In this document: positions 1 through 8,800 of the stretch, one piece after another
Numbering within the stretch: the first letter of the stretch is position 1
Layout: each line of letters starts with the position of its first letter
Source of the DNA: Agromyces cerinus
GTDB taxonomy: Bacteria; Actinomycetota; Actinomycetes; Actinomycetales; Microbacteriaceae
Length of the DNA stretch: 64,000 nt
Direction of reading: 5' to 3'
Assembly: GCF_016907835.1 (NCBI RefSeq)
Contig: NZ_JAFBCT010000001.1
Location: 1,984,001 to 2,048,000 of the forward strand
Made by a program: the position numbers and the translations under genes
The notes under the pieces: model-generated
Told to the model about the DNA's origin: nothing
Seen by the model: only the letters and a program-made list of their open reading frames with translations
Database searches by the model: none

Positions 1-515
1 ATCGGCGCATCGTCGAGCCTGGCCGCGGCGAGCAGCACCTCACGGTCGCCGGCGTCGACCGGCGCACCATCGACCCGCAGAGCGCTCGCCGCAGCGCCCC
101 GGCCGAGCACGATCGGCGGCGGGGCAGCCTCGCGCCACGCCGGATGCTCCGACTGCTCGAGCAGTCGCCGCGATGACGGCGAACGCTGCCATGCCGCCCC
201 TCGCTCGAGGTCGTGTCGCTGCGCGATCTCGGCGACGAGCTCATCGAGCAGTCGCCGCCGCTCGACCGAAGCCCGTCGTCGCAGACGTCGTGCCGAACGT
301 CGCGCGTCGAGCATCGAGCCGATCGCCACGATCGGGCCGAGCACCGCGAACACGAGTGAGAACGGCGAACCCGTGATCGCCCACAACGCGAGCGCGCCGG
401 CGACGGGCGCGAGCGACGCGATGAGGGGGAAGCCGGCTCGGGCAGGATCGGCCGGCGCCGGCGGCAGCGCGAGCGGGGTGTCCAGCGAGACTGGGGCGAG
501 GTCGAATCGGTCCAC
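1..515 (-). CDS. FtsK/SpoIIIE-type ATPase (EccC-like), N-terminal part
   Basis: Partial gene running off the left edge; only about 171 N-terminal residues are visible. The frame opens with GTG at 515, and an in-frame stop lies five codons upstream, so the start is well constrained. Around residues 25-65 there is a hydrophobic hairpin of two likely membrane helices, followed by an Arg-rich stretch (MLDARRSARRLRRR). The next part resembles the region after the membrane hairpin of EccC/EssC-type FtsK ATPases, which drive type VII-like secretion. The ATPase domains lie outside the window, so the family call rests on this topology and on the upstream FHA, MoxR and kinase genes. It is last in the cluster, 119 bp after the zinc-ribbon FHA gene. 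Confidence 0.7.
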   Translation of the reverse strand, partial: MDRFDLAPVSLDTPLALPPAPADPARAGFPLIASLAPVAGALALWAITGSPFSLVFAVLGPIVAIGSMLDARRSARRLRRRASVERRRLLDELVAEIAQRHDLERGAAWQRSPSSRRLLEQSEHPAWREAAPPPIVLGRGAAASALRVDGAPVDAGDREVLLAAARLDDAP

Positions 516-634
516 CGTGCGATCCGATCACGCGAACCGCCGGGCATCGATCGCGGCGGCCGTCGCGGCGCAGCACCGGCCGACGGTGCGCCTGTGGAGG
601 ACGAGTCGGCGGCGCAGATGCCGTCGGAAACGTC

Positions 635-1246
635 TCAGGAGACGACGAAGAACTGCTCCGCGAGCTCGACCCGGCTCCCCCGCGGCACGAGGTAACGCCG
701 ACCGGGCTCGCAGCGCATCGCACCGTCATCGGGTCGCCGCACGATCGTGCCATTGCCCGAGAACCGGTCGGCGACCCAGAGCGTGCCGTCGTGCTCCCCG
801 AACTCGACGTGCGTCTTCGACACCGACAACGAGCGGTCGGCGATCTGCACGAGATGGTCGAACACCTCGCCGGGCTGCGGCAGCGGGCGACGACCGATCA
901 GGCCCGAACCGAAGACGGTGCGCGTCTCACCGGTGCTGAAGGTCAGCACGAAGCGCGTCGCAGCGGGGGCAGTCGGCAGCGGTTCGTGCATCGCGGGCGC
1001 TGCAGGGGCGAGGAGTTCACCGCCGGCGTCGTCGACCGACCCGATCGCGACTGCCGCGCGGAAGCCGTCGACCGGGATCGAGATCACCCCGCTGTTGCGT
1101 CTGGCGGGCCGTTCGATCACCGTCGTGTCGCCGGGCCGCGGGTCGGGCCGTCGGCGGGATTCGGGGGTCGCGCTCGTCGAGCTGCCGCATTCACCGCAGA
1201 ACATGGCCCCTTCGGGCAGCTCAGCGCCGCAGATCCGACACGTCAC
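635..1246 (-). CDS. zinc-ribbon plus FHA domain protein
   Basis: 203 residues. Two CxxC pairs at residues 3/6 and 17/20 form an N-terminal zinc ribbon. After a low-complexity linker, residues about 100-203 form a forkhead-associated domain with GRRP (118-121), SKTH (143-146) and NGT (165-167), the usual phosphothreonine-binding positions. It is expected to read Thr phosphorylation made by the Ser/Thr kinase of the same cluster, in the cytoplasm. The GTG start at 1246 overlaps the stop of the transglutaminase-fold gene by 4 bp (GTGA), which implies coupled translation. There is no membrane segment. The ligand is unknown. Confidence 0.9.
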   Translation of the reverse strand: MTCRICGAELPEGAMFCGECGSSTSATPESRRRPDPRPGDTTVIERPARRNSGVISIPVDGFRAAVAIGSVDDAGGELLAPAAPAMHEPLPTAPAATRFVLTFSTGETRTVFGSGLIGRRPLPQPGEVFDHLVQIADRSLSVSKTHVEFGEHDGTLWVADRFSGNGTIVRRPDDGAMRCEPGRRYLVPRGSRVELAEQFFVVS

Positions 1247-3591
1247 GGACGCCCTCCTCTCCGGGTCACAGCGTACCCGCCGAGCGAGGTGAGCGAGACC
1301 GCCGCCCGCAACCGTTCGCGCAGCGACCGCGGAGCACCGAGACGCTCCTGGAGTTCATCGACCGAGTCCCAGACCAGGAGGTCGTCGCCCTCGGCCGGCC
1401 CATCGGGTGCGAACACGGCACGGTCGACGACCGAGGCGAGCACGAGCGGCGCGAGACCGCCGACCGTCGCCGCCTGCTCGGCACGCGTCGACATGGGCCG
1501 GATCGGATACCCGTAGTCGGCAGCAGAGTCCGCGAACTCCTGCCAGCCGCCCTCGATGCGCTCGACCGCGCTCGGCGCCTTCCGCCGAAGCCTCCGCCGC
1601 CGGACCTTCGCGACGATGATCGCGAGGAACGGGCTCGCGATGACGGCGAGCACGCCGAGCACGATGCCCGACACCCCGAGCACCGCGAGCAGAGTCTGCA
1701 CCCAGGCATCGGCCGAGTCGTCGGGCTCGTCGGGAGGCGTCTCGGGTTCGTTCGCCAGATCATCGACCGGCGTGCGCTCCGCCGGCGGGGGCAGCGCCGA
1801 CTGCGGCCTCGACACGATCGTCGGCTGATCGGGCTCGCGCTCGGGGATCGGGCGCGGGTTCGGGTTCGGGTCGACGGCGATCCAGGCGCCATCGGCGCGC
1901 TGCACCTCGATCCACGCCTGCTTGTCGCCGCTCACGAACCGGGTGACGCCGTCGGGTACGGGGTCGCTCTCGACATCCGATTCGCCCTGCTCCGCCTCGC
2001 CGGCGACCGAGGCGGCCTCTTCGGCTCCGCCCGGGAGGTAGCCGACGACGACTCGTGCCGGGAATCCGATGCGACGCGCCATGAGCGCTGCGGCGACCGC
2101 ATACTGCTCGCCGTCTCCGACCATCGGCCGTTCCGTCGCGAGATCGGCGAGTCGATCGAGCGAGTGCCCCGATCTGCTCGGTACCTCTCCGAGACCGTGG
2201 CTCACGTAGCCGTTCTCGTGGAATCCCTCGATCATCGCCTGCAGCCGGACTCCGGGCTCGTCGGACGAGGGGGCCCACTCGTCGAGCAGTTGCGCGAGCT
2301 TCTCGGGCATCTCCGGCACGGCCGGGAGCACACTGGAGCCGGGGCTCAGCTCGGCGAGTTCCTCGGGGGCGACGGGCACCACCGAGCTCGCCGCATACCG
2401 ATCGCCGGACTGCAGCGGGCGCTGCACTGCGCCCGTGCTCGTCACCTCGTTGTAGAAGAACGACTCGGTGAGCACCTCGGCGCGCGGCCCGCCGAACGTC
2501 ATGCGTTCGAGACGGCCCACCCCGGGCACCCACACGTCGGCGTAGCCCTCGACCTCGACCTCGATCGCGAGCGGCTCGGTGTCGCCGCTCACGCCTGACT
2601 GGTCGAGCCGGTAGGGCACCCGCGTGAAACGTCCAGAGGCCGAAGCGGACTCGGCGCCGCCGACCGTGAACACGATGCCGTCGTACGAATCGAGGGCCGC
2701 CATGCGCAGCCCCGCGCCCTCCCGGAGCCCACGGACGTCGAGCATCACGTCGTCGGCGACATCCTCGTCGAATGCGGCGCGGAAGCCGGCGAGCGGGCTG
2801 TCGTGCCGTCTCGGCTCGAACGGCGGCTGCAACTCGGCCCGCACGACGTTGCGGGGCGGCACCGGCAGGGCGACGGATGCCGCGGTCGCACCGACGACCG
2901 CGATGGCCACGAGGGCGGAGGCGCCGAGCACACGACGTGCGTCGGTCAGCACCGCCTCGACCCGCCGCCCGCTCGTGATCGCACGCCGGTCGGCGATGGC
3001 GACTCGAACGAGCCAGGCGACGGCGGTGATCAGAAATGCGATGCCGGCCTCGACGGCGAGCGCCGAGTGCACGACGCCGAGGGCGATGCCCGCGATGAGG
3101 AGCACGGCGGGCGGCAGGGCGGCGGCCGCCGGTCGCCTGCTGCGCAGCGCGATCGAGATCGCGGCGGTGGAGGTGACGAGACCCAGCAGGAACGGCGGCA
3201 CGAGCAGCGCCTGATAGGACCCGACCGGGACCGAGATCGTGACGAGTTGCTTCCAGGAGAGCGCCGCTCCGGCGAGGAGTTCGACGATCCCGGACGGGGT
3301 CGGCAGAATGCCGCCGATCGCGGCACCGGGCACCGCGGCCGGCACGCCGAGCACGAGGTACGCGGCGAACACGGAGAGCACGATGATCCACGACGCCAGG
3401 CGGAATCGCGCTCCGATGACGCCGATCGCGACTCCGGCCGCGATGGCGATCGCCGCAGCGACGAGGAAGGCGGGACTCTCGTAGACGGGCCACCACGGCA
3501 GCATCGCCGCGGCCAGCATGGCGACGACGAGCACCACGGTGACGAGGGTGGGCCCGAACCTGCGGGCGCCGGCGGGAACGCGGGCGGTCAT
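1243..3591 (-). CDS. membrane transglutaminase-fold protein lacking catalytic Cys and His
   Basis: 782 residues from ATG 3591, which overlaps the DUF58 stop by 4 bp. The open frame continues upstream to 3879 but only inside the DUF58 gene. About six membrane helices occupy residues 10-230, followed by an extracytoplasmic region with a transglutaminase-like core, a Pro-rich linker, a further helix near residue 650 and a cytoplasmic tail. In this family the nucleophile lies in a GYCEQ-type motif and the base in HAW. Here they read GDGEQ (Gly494 at the Cys position) and KQAW (Gln558 at the His position), while Asp574 (VDP) remains. The fold therefore looks present but the hydrolase inactive. It sits downstream of moxR and DUF58, the standard TgpA-like arrangement. 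Confidence 0.9.
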   Translation of the reverse strand: MTARVPAGARRFGPTLVTVVLVVAMLAAAMLPWWPVYESPAFLVAAAIAIAAGVAIGVIGARFRLASWIIVLSVFAAYLVLGVPAAVPGAAIGGILPTPSGIVELLAGAALSWKQLVTISVPVGSYQALLVPPFLLGLVTSTAAISIALRSRRPAAAALPPAVLLIAGIALGVVHSALAVEAGIAFLITAVAWLVRVAIADRRAITSGRRVEAVLTDARRVLGASALVAIAVVGATAASVALPVPPRNVVRAELQPPFEPRRHDSPLAGFRAAFDEDVADDVMLDVRGLREGAGLRMAALDSYDGIVFTVGGAESASASGRFTRVPYRLDQSGVSGDTEPLAIEVEVEGYADVWVPGVGRLERMTFGGPRAEVLTESFFYNEVTSTGAVQRPLQSGDRYAASSVVPVAPEELAELSPGSSVLPAVPEMPEKLAQLLDEWAPSSDEPGVRLQAMIEGFHENGYVSHGLGEVPSRSGHSLDRLADLATERPMVGDGEQYAVAAALMARRIGFPARVVVGYLPGGAEEAASVAGEAEQGESDVESDPVPDGVTRFVSGDKQAWIEVQRADGAWIAVDPNPNPRPIPEREPDQPTIVSRPQSALPPPAERTPVDDLANEPETPPDEPDDSADAWVQTLLAVLGVSGIVLGVLAVIASPFLAIIVAKVRRRRLRRKAPSAVERIEGGWQEFADSAADYGYPIRPMSTRAEQAATVGGLAPLVLASVVDRAVFAPDGPAEGDDLLVWDSVDELQERLGAPRSLRERLRAAVSLTSLGGYAVTRRGGRP

Positions 3592-4910
3592 GAGATCGAG
3601 GCCGATCTCGCGAGCATGGCGCGCAGGTCCTCGAGGTAGCCGATGCCGAAGACGGTCAGGCCCGCGATCGTGCGCGCATGCGCCTCTCCTTCTGGCGAGC
3701 ACTGCACCGCGATGCTCTCGACCCCCGGCGGCAGCCGGGTCGCCGCGGCTCGCAGGGGTGCGACGCCGCGTGCCGTTCCGGTGACGATGAACGCGAGGGA
3801 GACACCGGCGAGCGTCTCGCTCGCGGCACGGGCCACGTCGGGGAGCATCACCGCATCGGTCGCCATCTCGACGAGGCACAGCGCGTCGAGGAGACGGTCT
3901 CGGGAGACGGTCGGCAGTTCGCGCATGGCGCTGCGGCGCGGGCCGGCGCTCGGCTGCCGCCCCGAGACCACGAACGACACGGTGCGCGCGTCGCGGATCG
4001 CCCGTGCGCCGACGGATGCCGCGGCGCTGACGGCGAGCTCGAACTCGGCGTCATCGACGTAGGCGCCCGGGTCGAGATCGAGCAGCACCATGAGGCGACT
4101 GCGCCGGGTCTCCTCGAACTGACGCACCATGAACGTGCCGGTCTTGGCCGAGCTGCGCCAGTGGATGAAGCGGCGGTCGTCACCGGGCACGTACTCGCGC
4201 AGCGCATGGAAGGCGATGTCGCTGGCCGTGAGGTCGCGCGTCGGCGTGCCCTCGAGATCGCGGATGAACCCGGTGCTGAGGGCGTTGATCGGCACGGTGC
4301 GCGGATGCACATGCAGTTCGGCCGTCTCCGACCAGACGAACTCGCGCCGCATGAGGCCGATCGGATCGGCCCTCACCGTGCGCGCCGGGCCGACCGGCAC
4401 GACCCCCCGCCGCTCCGTGGGAATCGTGAACTGCTCATCGAAGACCCCGCCACGCGGCAGCCCGGGAAGGACCCGTTCGACGATGCGGCGGCCGACCGGA
4501 AGCTCGAGCTGCACGCCGCCGAACCGGCGACGACCGGGATTGGCGGCGATCAGTCGCGCCTCGGCCGGCTCGCCGACGACCACTCGCGGCGAGGGGAGCA
4601 CGAGCTGGATGGTGCCGGCTCCGCGACCGATCAGCCAGACGGATGCCGCGGCCACGAGCGCGACGAGGCCCCACCCGAGTGCGATGAGCTCGAGCCATCC
4701 CCAGGTGTAGCCGCCGGCGAGGGCGAGCACGGCGACGACGATGACCGACCAGCCGATCGGGGTCACGACTCCCTGCACCATCCGGCCGGCGCGCGCGAGG
4801 GTCGCACCGGCATGGCGAGCGGCCACGACGGCGCGCCCGATCACGACCGCGAGCAGGCCCTCTCGTCTGGCTTCCTCGGGGATCGTCGTTCGGGTCTGGG
4901 TGAGTGTCAC
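3588..4910 (-). CDS. DUF58 domain protein
   Basis: 440 residues, GTG start at 4910 overlapping the moxR stop (GTGA). Two membrane helices (about 50-67 and 72-93) precede a beta-rich region and the DUF58 core. The core shows the family hallmark GDDRRFIHWRSSAKTG near residues 230-250, followed by a von Willebrand A-like segment (LMVLLDLDP). DUF58 proteins are nearly always encoded with MoxR AAA ATPases and transglutaminase membrane proteins and are thought to be handled by the ATPase like a vWA partner. All three occur here in one overlapping unit, probably at the inner face of the membrane. Confidence 0.92.
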   Translation of the reverse strand: MTLTQTRTTIPEEARREGLLAVVIGRAVVAARHAGATLARAGRMVQGVVTPIGWSVIVVAVLALAGGYTWGWLELIALGWGLVALVAAASVWLIGRGAGTIQLVLPSPRVVVGEPAEARLIAANPGRRRFGGVQLELPVGRRIVERVLPGLPRGGVFDEQFTIPTERRGVVPVGPARTVRADPIGLMRREFVWSETAELHVHPRTVPINALSTGFIRDLEGTPTRDLTASDIAFHALREYVPGDDRRFIHWRSSAKTGTFMVRQFEETRRSRLMVLLDLDPGAYVDDAEFELAVSAAASVGARAIRDARTVSFVVSGRQPSAGPRRSAMRELPTVSRDRLLDALCLVEMATDAVMLPDVARAASETLAGVSLAFIVTGTARGVAPLRAAATRLPPGVESIAVQCSPEGEAHARTIAGLTVFGIGYLEDLRAMLARSASIS

Positions 4911-5878
4911 ACGGCTTGCCTGGTCGAAGGGGGCGGTGTCTCGATCAACACCTGGGCGATCATGTTCGATGCGGTGACGCCGTCGAACTCCGCCTCGGGG
5001 TCGAGGATCAACCGGTGCGCGAGCACCGGCTCGGCGAGGGCCTTGACGTCGTCGGGCACCACGTAGTGACGACCCCGACCCGCTGCGTGGGTCTTCGCCG
5101 CGCGGATCAGCGCGAGCGCGCCGCGAACGCTGACGCCGAGGCGCACCTCGCGAGCGGTACGCGTGGCGTCGACGATGCGCGAGACGTAGTCGTGGATCGT
5201 GGGATCGACGTACACCGTGCGTGCGACCGCGGCCATCTCGACGACCTCCGCCGCCGCGAGCTGCGAGGCGACATGATGCTCGTGAGCGCGCTGGTCTGCG
5301 CCCTCGAGGATGCGGATGGTCGAGGCGTGGTCGGGGTAGCCGATGGAGGTGCGCATCAGGAACCGGTCGAGCTGCGCCTCGGGGAGACGATAGGTGCCGG
5401 CCTGCTCGACGGGGTTCTGCGTCGCGATCACCATGAACGGATGCCCCACGGGGTGGGTCTGCCCGTCGACGGTGACCTGGCCCTCCTCCATGACCTCGAG
5501 GAGCGCCGACTGCGTCTTCGGGCTCGCCCGGTTGATCTCGTCGGCGAGCACGATGTTCGCGAACACCGGGCCGGGGTGGAACTCGAACACGCCGGAACGC
5601 TGGTCGTACACCGTGACGCCCGTGATGTCGCCGGGCAGCAGGTCGGGGGTGAACTGCACTCGATTGCTCGAGCCGTCGATCGACTGGGCCATCGCCCGGG
5701 CGAGCGAGGTCTTGCCCGTGCCCGGCACGTCGTCGAGCAGCAGATGGCCTTCGCTGAGGAGTGCCGTGAAGGCGAGCCTGATGACCCGGTTCTTGCCGAG
5801 CAGCACTTCCTCGACCGCGCCGACGAGTCGATCGAGCGTCGCGGCGAACCGCGCGGCCTCCTCGGGGGTCATGGTCAT
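4907..5878 (-). CDS. MoxR family AAA+ ATPase
   Basis: 323 residues. Walker A is VPGTGKTS (51-58, Lys56) and Walker B is LADEIN (111-116); sensor and arginine-finger regions follow (ATQNPVEQ, RFLMR), and the C-terminal lid is complete. MoxR ATPases act as chaperones that activate or assemble metal-binding or vWA-domain partners. The start ATG at 5878 is preceded by GAGAAGGAG, which overlaps the stop region of the giant Ig/FN3 gene; a second ATG two codons in is possible. It is cotranscribed with DUF58 and the transglutaminase-fold gene and lies directly behind the large surface protein, which suggests a role in maturing that machinery. Confidence 0.95.
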   Translation of the reverse strand: MTMTPEEAARFAATLDRLVGAVEEVLLGKNRVIRLAFTALLSEGHLLLDDVPGTGKTSLARAMAQSIDGSSNRVQFTPDLLPGDITGVTVYDQRSGVFEFHPGPVFANIVLADEINRASPKTQSALLEVMEEGQVTVDGQTHPVGHPFMVIATQNPVEQAGTYRLPEAQLDRFLMRTSIGYPDHASTIRILEGADQRAHEHHVASQLAAAEVVEMAAVARTVYVDPTIHDYVSRIVDATRTAREVRLGVSVRGALALIRAAKTHAAGRGRHYVVPDDVKALAEPVLAHRLILDPEAEFDGVTASNMIAQVLIETPPPSTRQAV

Positions 5879-5890
5879 CTCGGCTCCTTC

Positions 5891-8800
5891 TCAGCGGTTC
5901 TGGTAGCGGACGACGACGTCCGCGATCTCAACATCCAACCAGACACGGTCGCCCGGTTTCGCCTCGGGGACCTGGCAGCTCGTCGGGGTCTGCGCCGGCT
6001 TGCCGTTGCGGTCGCCGTCGACGCCGCAGGTGAACGCCACCGGAAGCCCGGAGTTCTCGGGCACCGAGGTCCACGACCAGGTCTTCGTGCTCTCGTTCCA
6101 GACCCGGCTCGGCAGCGCGAACGTCAGCGACGGGCGGGCATCGGCGGGCAGCACGTCCGACCACGGACCGCAGCTGCCCCAGATCGAACAGCTCCGCACC
6201 TGGAACCGCACCGCTTCGCCGTACGGCCTGGCGAAGAGGTCCTGCGCCCACCCCGAACCGTCGAAGCTCTGCTGCGTGCCGGGAATCTGCGCACCGTTTC
6301 CGTCGACGGCGACGATGTCGTATCGCCAGGCTCCCGGCGCGACGCCCGAGATGTAGCGGTCGTAGGTGTCGGCGGTGCGCATCTCCATGTGGCTGTCGAC
6401 CCTCCGGATGGAGTCGGGCGCCGGCCGCACCACGGTGCCGACCACCTCCGTGTTCGCGCAGGCGGCCCGGTTGTAGCCCCAGACGAGGAACGAGTACTTC
6501 GTGGCCTCCGTCGCCGTGCCCGAGAACTGCACGCTGGTCGTGCCCGGGCCGACGTGCACGACCTCGGCGACGGTTCCGCCGCCGGACGGCGCGACGACGG
6601 TTCCGGGAGCGGGACTGGTCACCGAGCACGCTTGCGCCCCGGCGGGCACCCCGGAGGCCCCGTCGACGAGACGTTGGACGAAGTATCCGCCGATCGGATC
6701 CCCGTTTCCGGCGAAGGCGTCCCAGGCGACGGTGACGGTGCCGGCCGCCGCATCGCCGCTGACGGAGATCCCGCCGGCGACGGGCGGTCCGAACGGAGTG
6801 CCGCTGGCGCCGGCCTGGGTCCAGACCGCGAGCGCCGGGAAGGCCTGGTTCCTGGCACTGATCGTGATCGGCACCTGGCTTCCGTTCTCGAGCGGCTGAG
6901 AGTCCGTGGAGCAGACGGTCGCCGTGCACACCGCCGCTGCGGAGACCTCGGTCGAGACCCCGGCGACGGTGACCACGTACGATCCGATGGCGCTTCCGGA
7001 CCCCTCGGGCACCGGGGACCACTCGAGGCGGAGATACCCGTCGCGCGGGAGAGCGCGCACTCCGGTGGGCGGCGGAGGGACGACGTCCGACCAGATCGGG
7101 CCCGGCGCATCGACCGGGTCGGAGAGGCCGATCCCGTTCCTCGCGCGGATCCGCACGTGCACGGCCTCGGCCTGCCCGTTGCCGGGGGTCGTGACCGTGC
7201 AGGTCGTCGCGGCGCACACCGACGAGCTCGCGACCTCGCCCGTGCCCGCATCGACGAGCTGGATCTCGTAGCCCGTGATCGGAGAGTTGTTGAAGGCGCC
7301 CGCCCCGAACGCGACGTCGAGGCTGCGATCCCCGAAACCCGTGACCCGAGCGCCGGTGACGGCATCGGGTCGATCCTGCACCGAGATCGTGACGAGGCCC
7401 CAGGCGTTGCGAGCCGCGTCGCCGGTCGCATCGGCGACCTCGTACTGCACCGTCGAGTTCACCGGAGCCGCCCCGGGCGCGACCGTCACCTCGAGTCGCG
7501 ACCGGTCTTCGCTCGGCTCGATCGACACGCCGCTCGGGAGGCTGTCCGCATCGGTGCCGCGGACATCGACGACGCGGAGCGGGACGTCGGGGAACGGGTT
7601 GGTCGGCCCGTCGTTGGCGAGCACGTCGATCGTCGTCGTTCGTCCGCGCTGCACGATCGCGGAGTCGGGAGCGGGCCTCGCGATCGGCTTCGTCGACGGC
7701 ACCACGCGCAGCTCGATGCGCCCCGGCTTGCCGTCGCCCGAGTCATCGGCGACGCCGATCGCGACCGTCCGGGACGCCTTGGACGCCGATGCCTCCGCCT
7801 CGATCGTGAGGTCGGAGCCGTCGAGCTCGAAGCGGAACCCCTCCGTCGGCGGCGGCAGCAACCGGTAGACGAGTTCACCCCGCGCGGCCGGATACGGGTA
7901 GTTCGTGAGCTTCAGGAGGTCGATCTCCTTCGACTCCCCGGGCTCGAAGTCGATGACGCCGCCCGTGAACACCGGCGGCTGGTCCTCCGTCGGCAGCACA
8001 TCGATCGGAATCACGATGGTCCCGGTCCGTGCAGAGGGGTCGGCGGCCGATTCCCCGTCGGTGACGGTGAACGAGAGGGACGCCGGGCCGAAGTAGCCCT
8101 CTTCGCTGCGATATCGCAGGGTGTCCTGGTCGACGACCAGGTCGGAGCCGTCGCTGTGCGAGGCACGCACGGTCGCGGCATCCGTGATCTTCACCGGGCG
8201 TCCCGACGCGGCGATGACGAAGTCCTCGAGATCGAGCGTCACCTCGTCTCCGCTCACCACGACGACGTCGGGAGCATCGGCCCGAAGCTGCGGCAGCGCA
8301 TCGTCGCGCCCGGGCACCCAGATGAACGCGTACGACACGATCGAGGGGTCCTCGGGGTGGGCCACCGAGAACGGGATGACGCGCCGCCGGTCTTCGACCT
8401 GCACGCGGATGCTTCCGTCGCGGCGTACCTCGGCGCCCCGGTCGTAGCCGTCGACGAGTCCGACGACGACATCGGCGACGTCGGCGTCGGCGAGGAAGAC
8501 GTTGCGCAGCACCGGGACGTCCACGACGTCCTCGTCGAGGATGTCGCTCAGCGTGAGGACGGTGTCGGATGCCTCGGGGCGTGCGAGCGGGGCGTCCTCG
8601 CTCGCCGTGATGCTGAGGAAGGTCGATGCGTGGCCGAGCTGCTCGTTCTCGATGGTGTAGCTGAAGCCGTATTTCCCTTCACCCGGAGGGAGCGCGACCT
8701 CGATTCGATCGTCGACGATCTCGGCGACGGCATCACCCTCGGTCGCAGTGACGTCCTTCAGCGTCAGCGCGCCGCCGTCGGGATCGGAGTCGTTCTCGAG

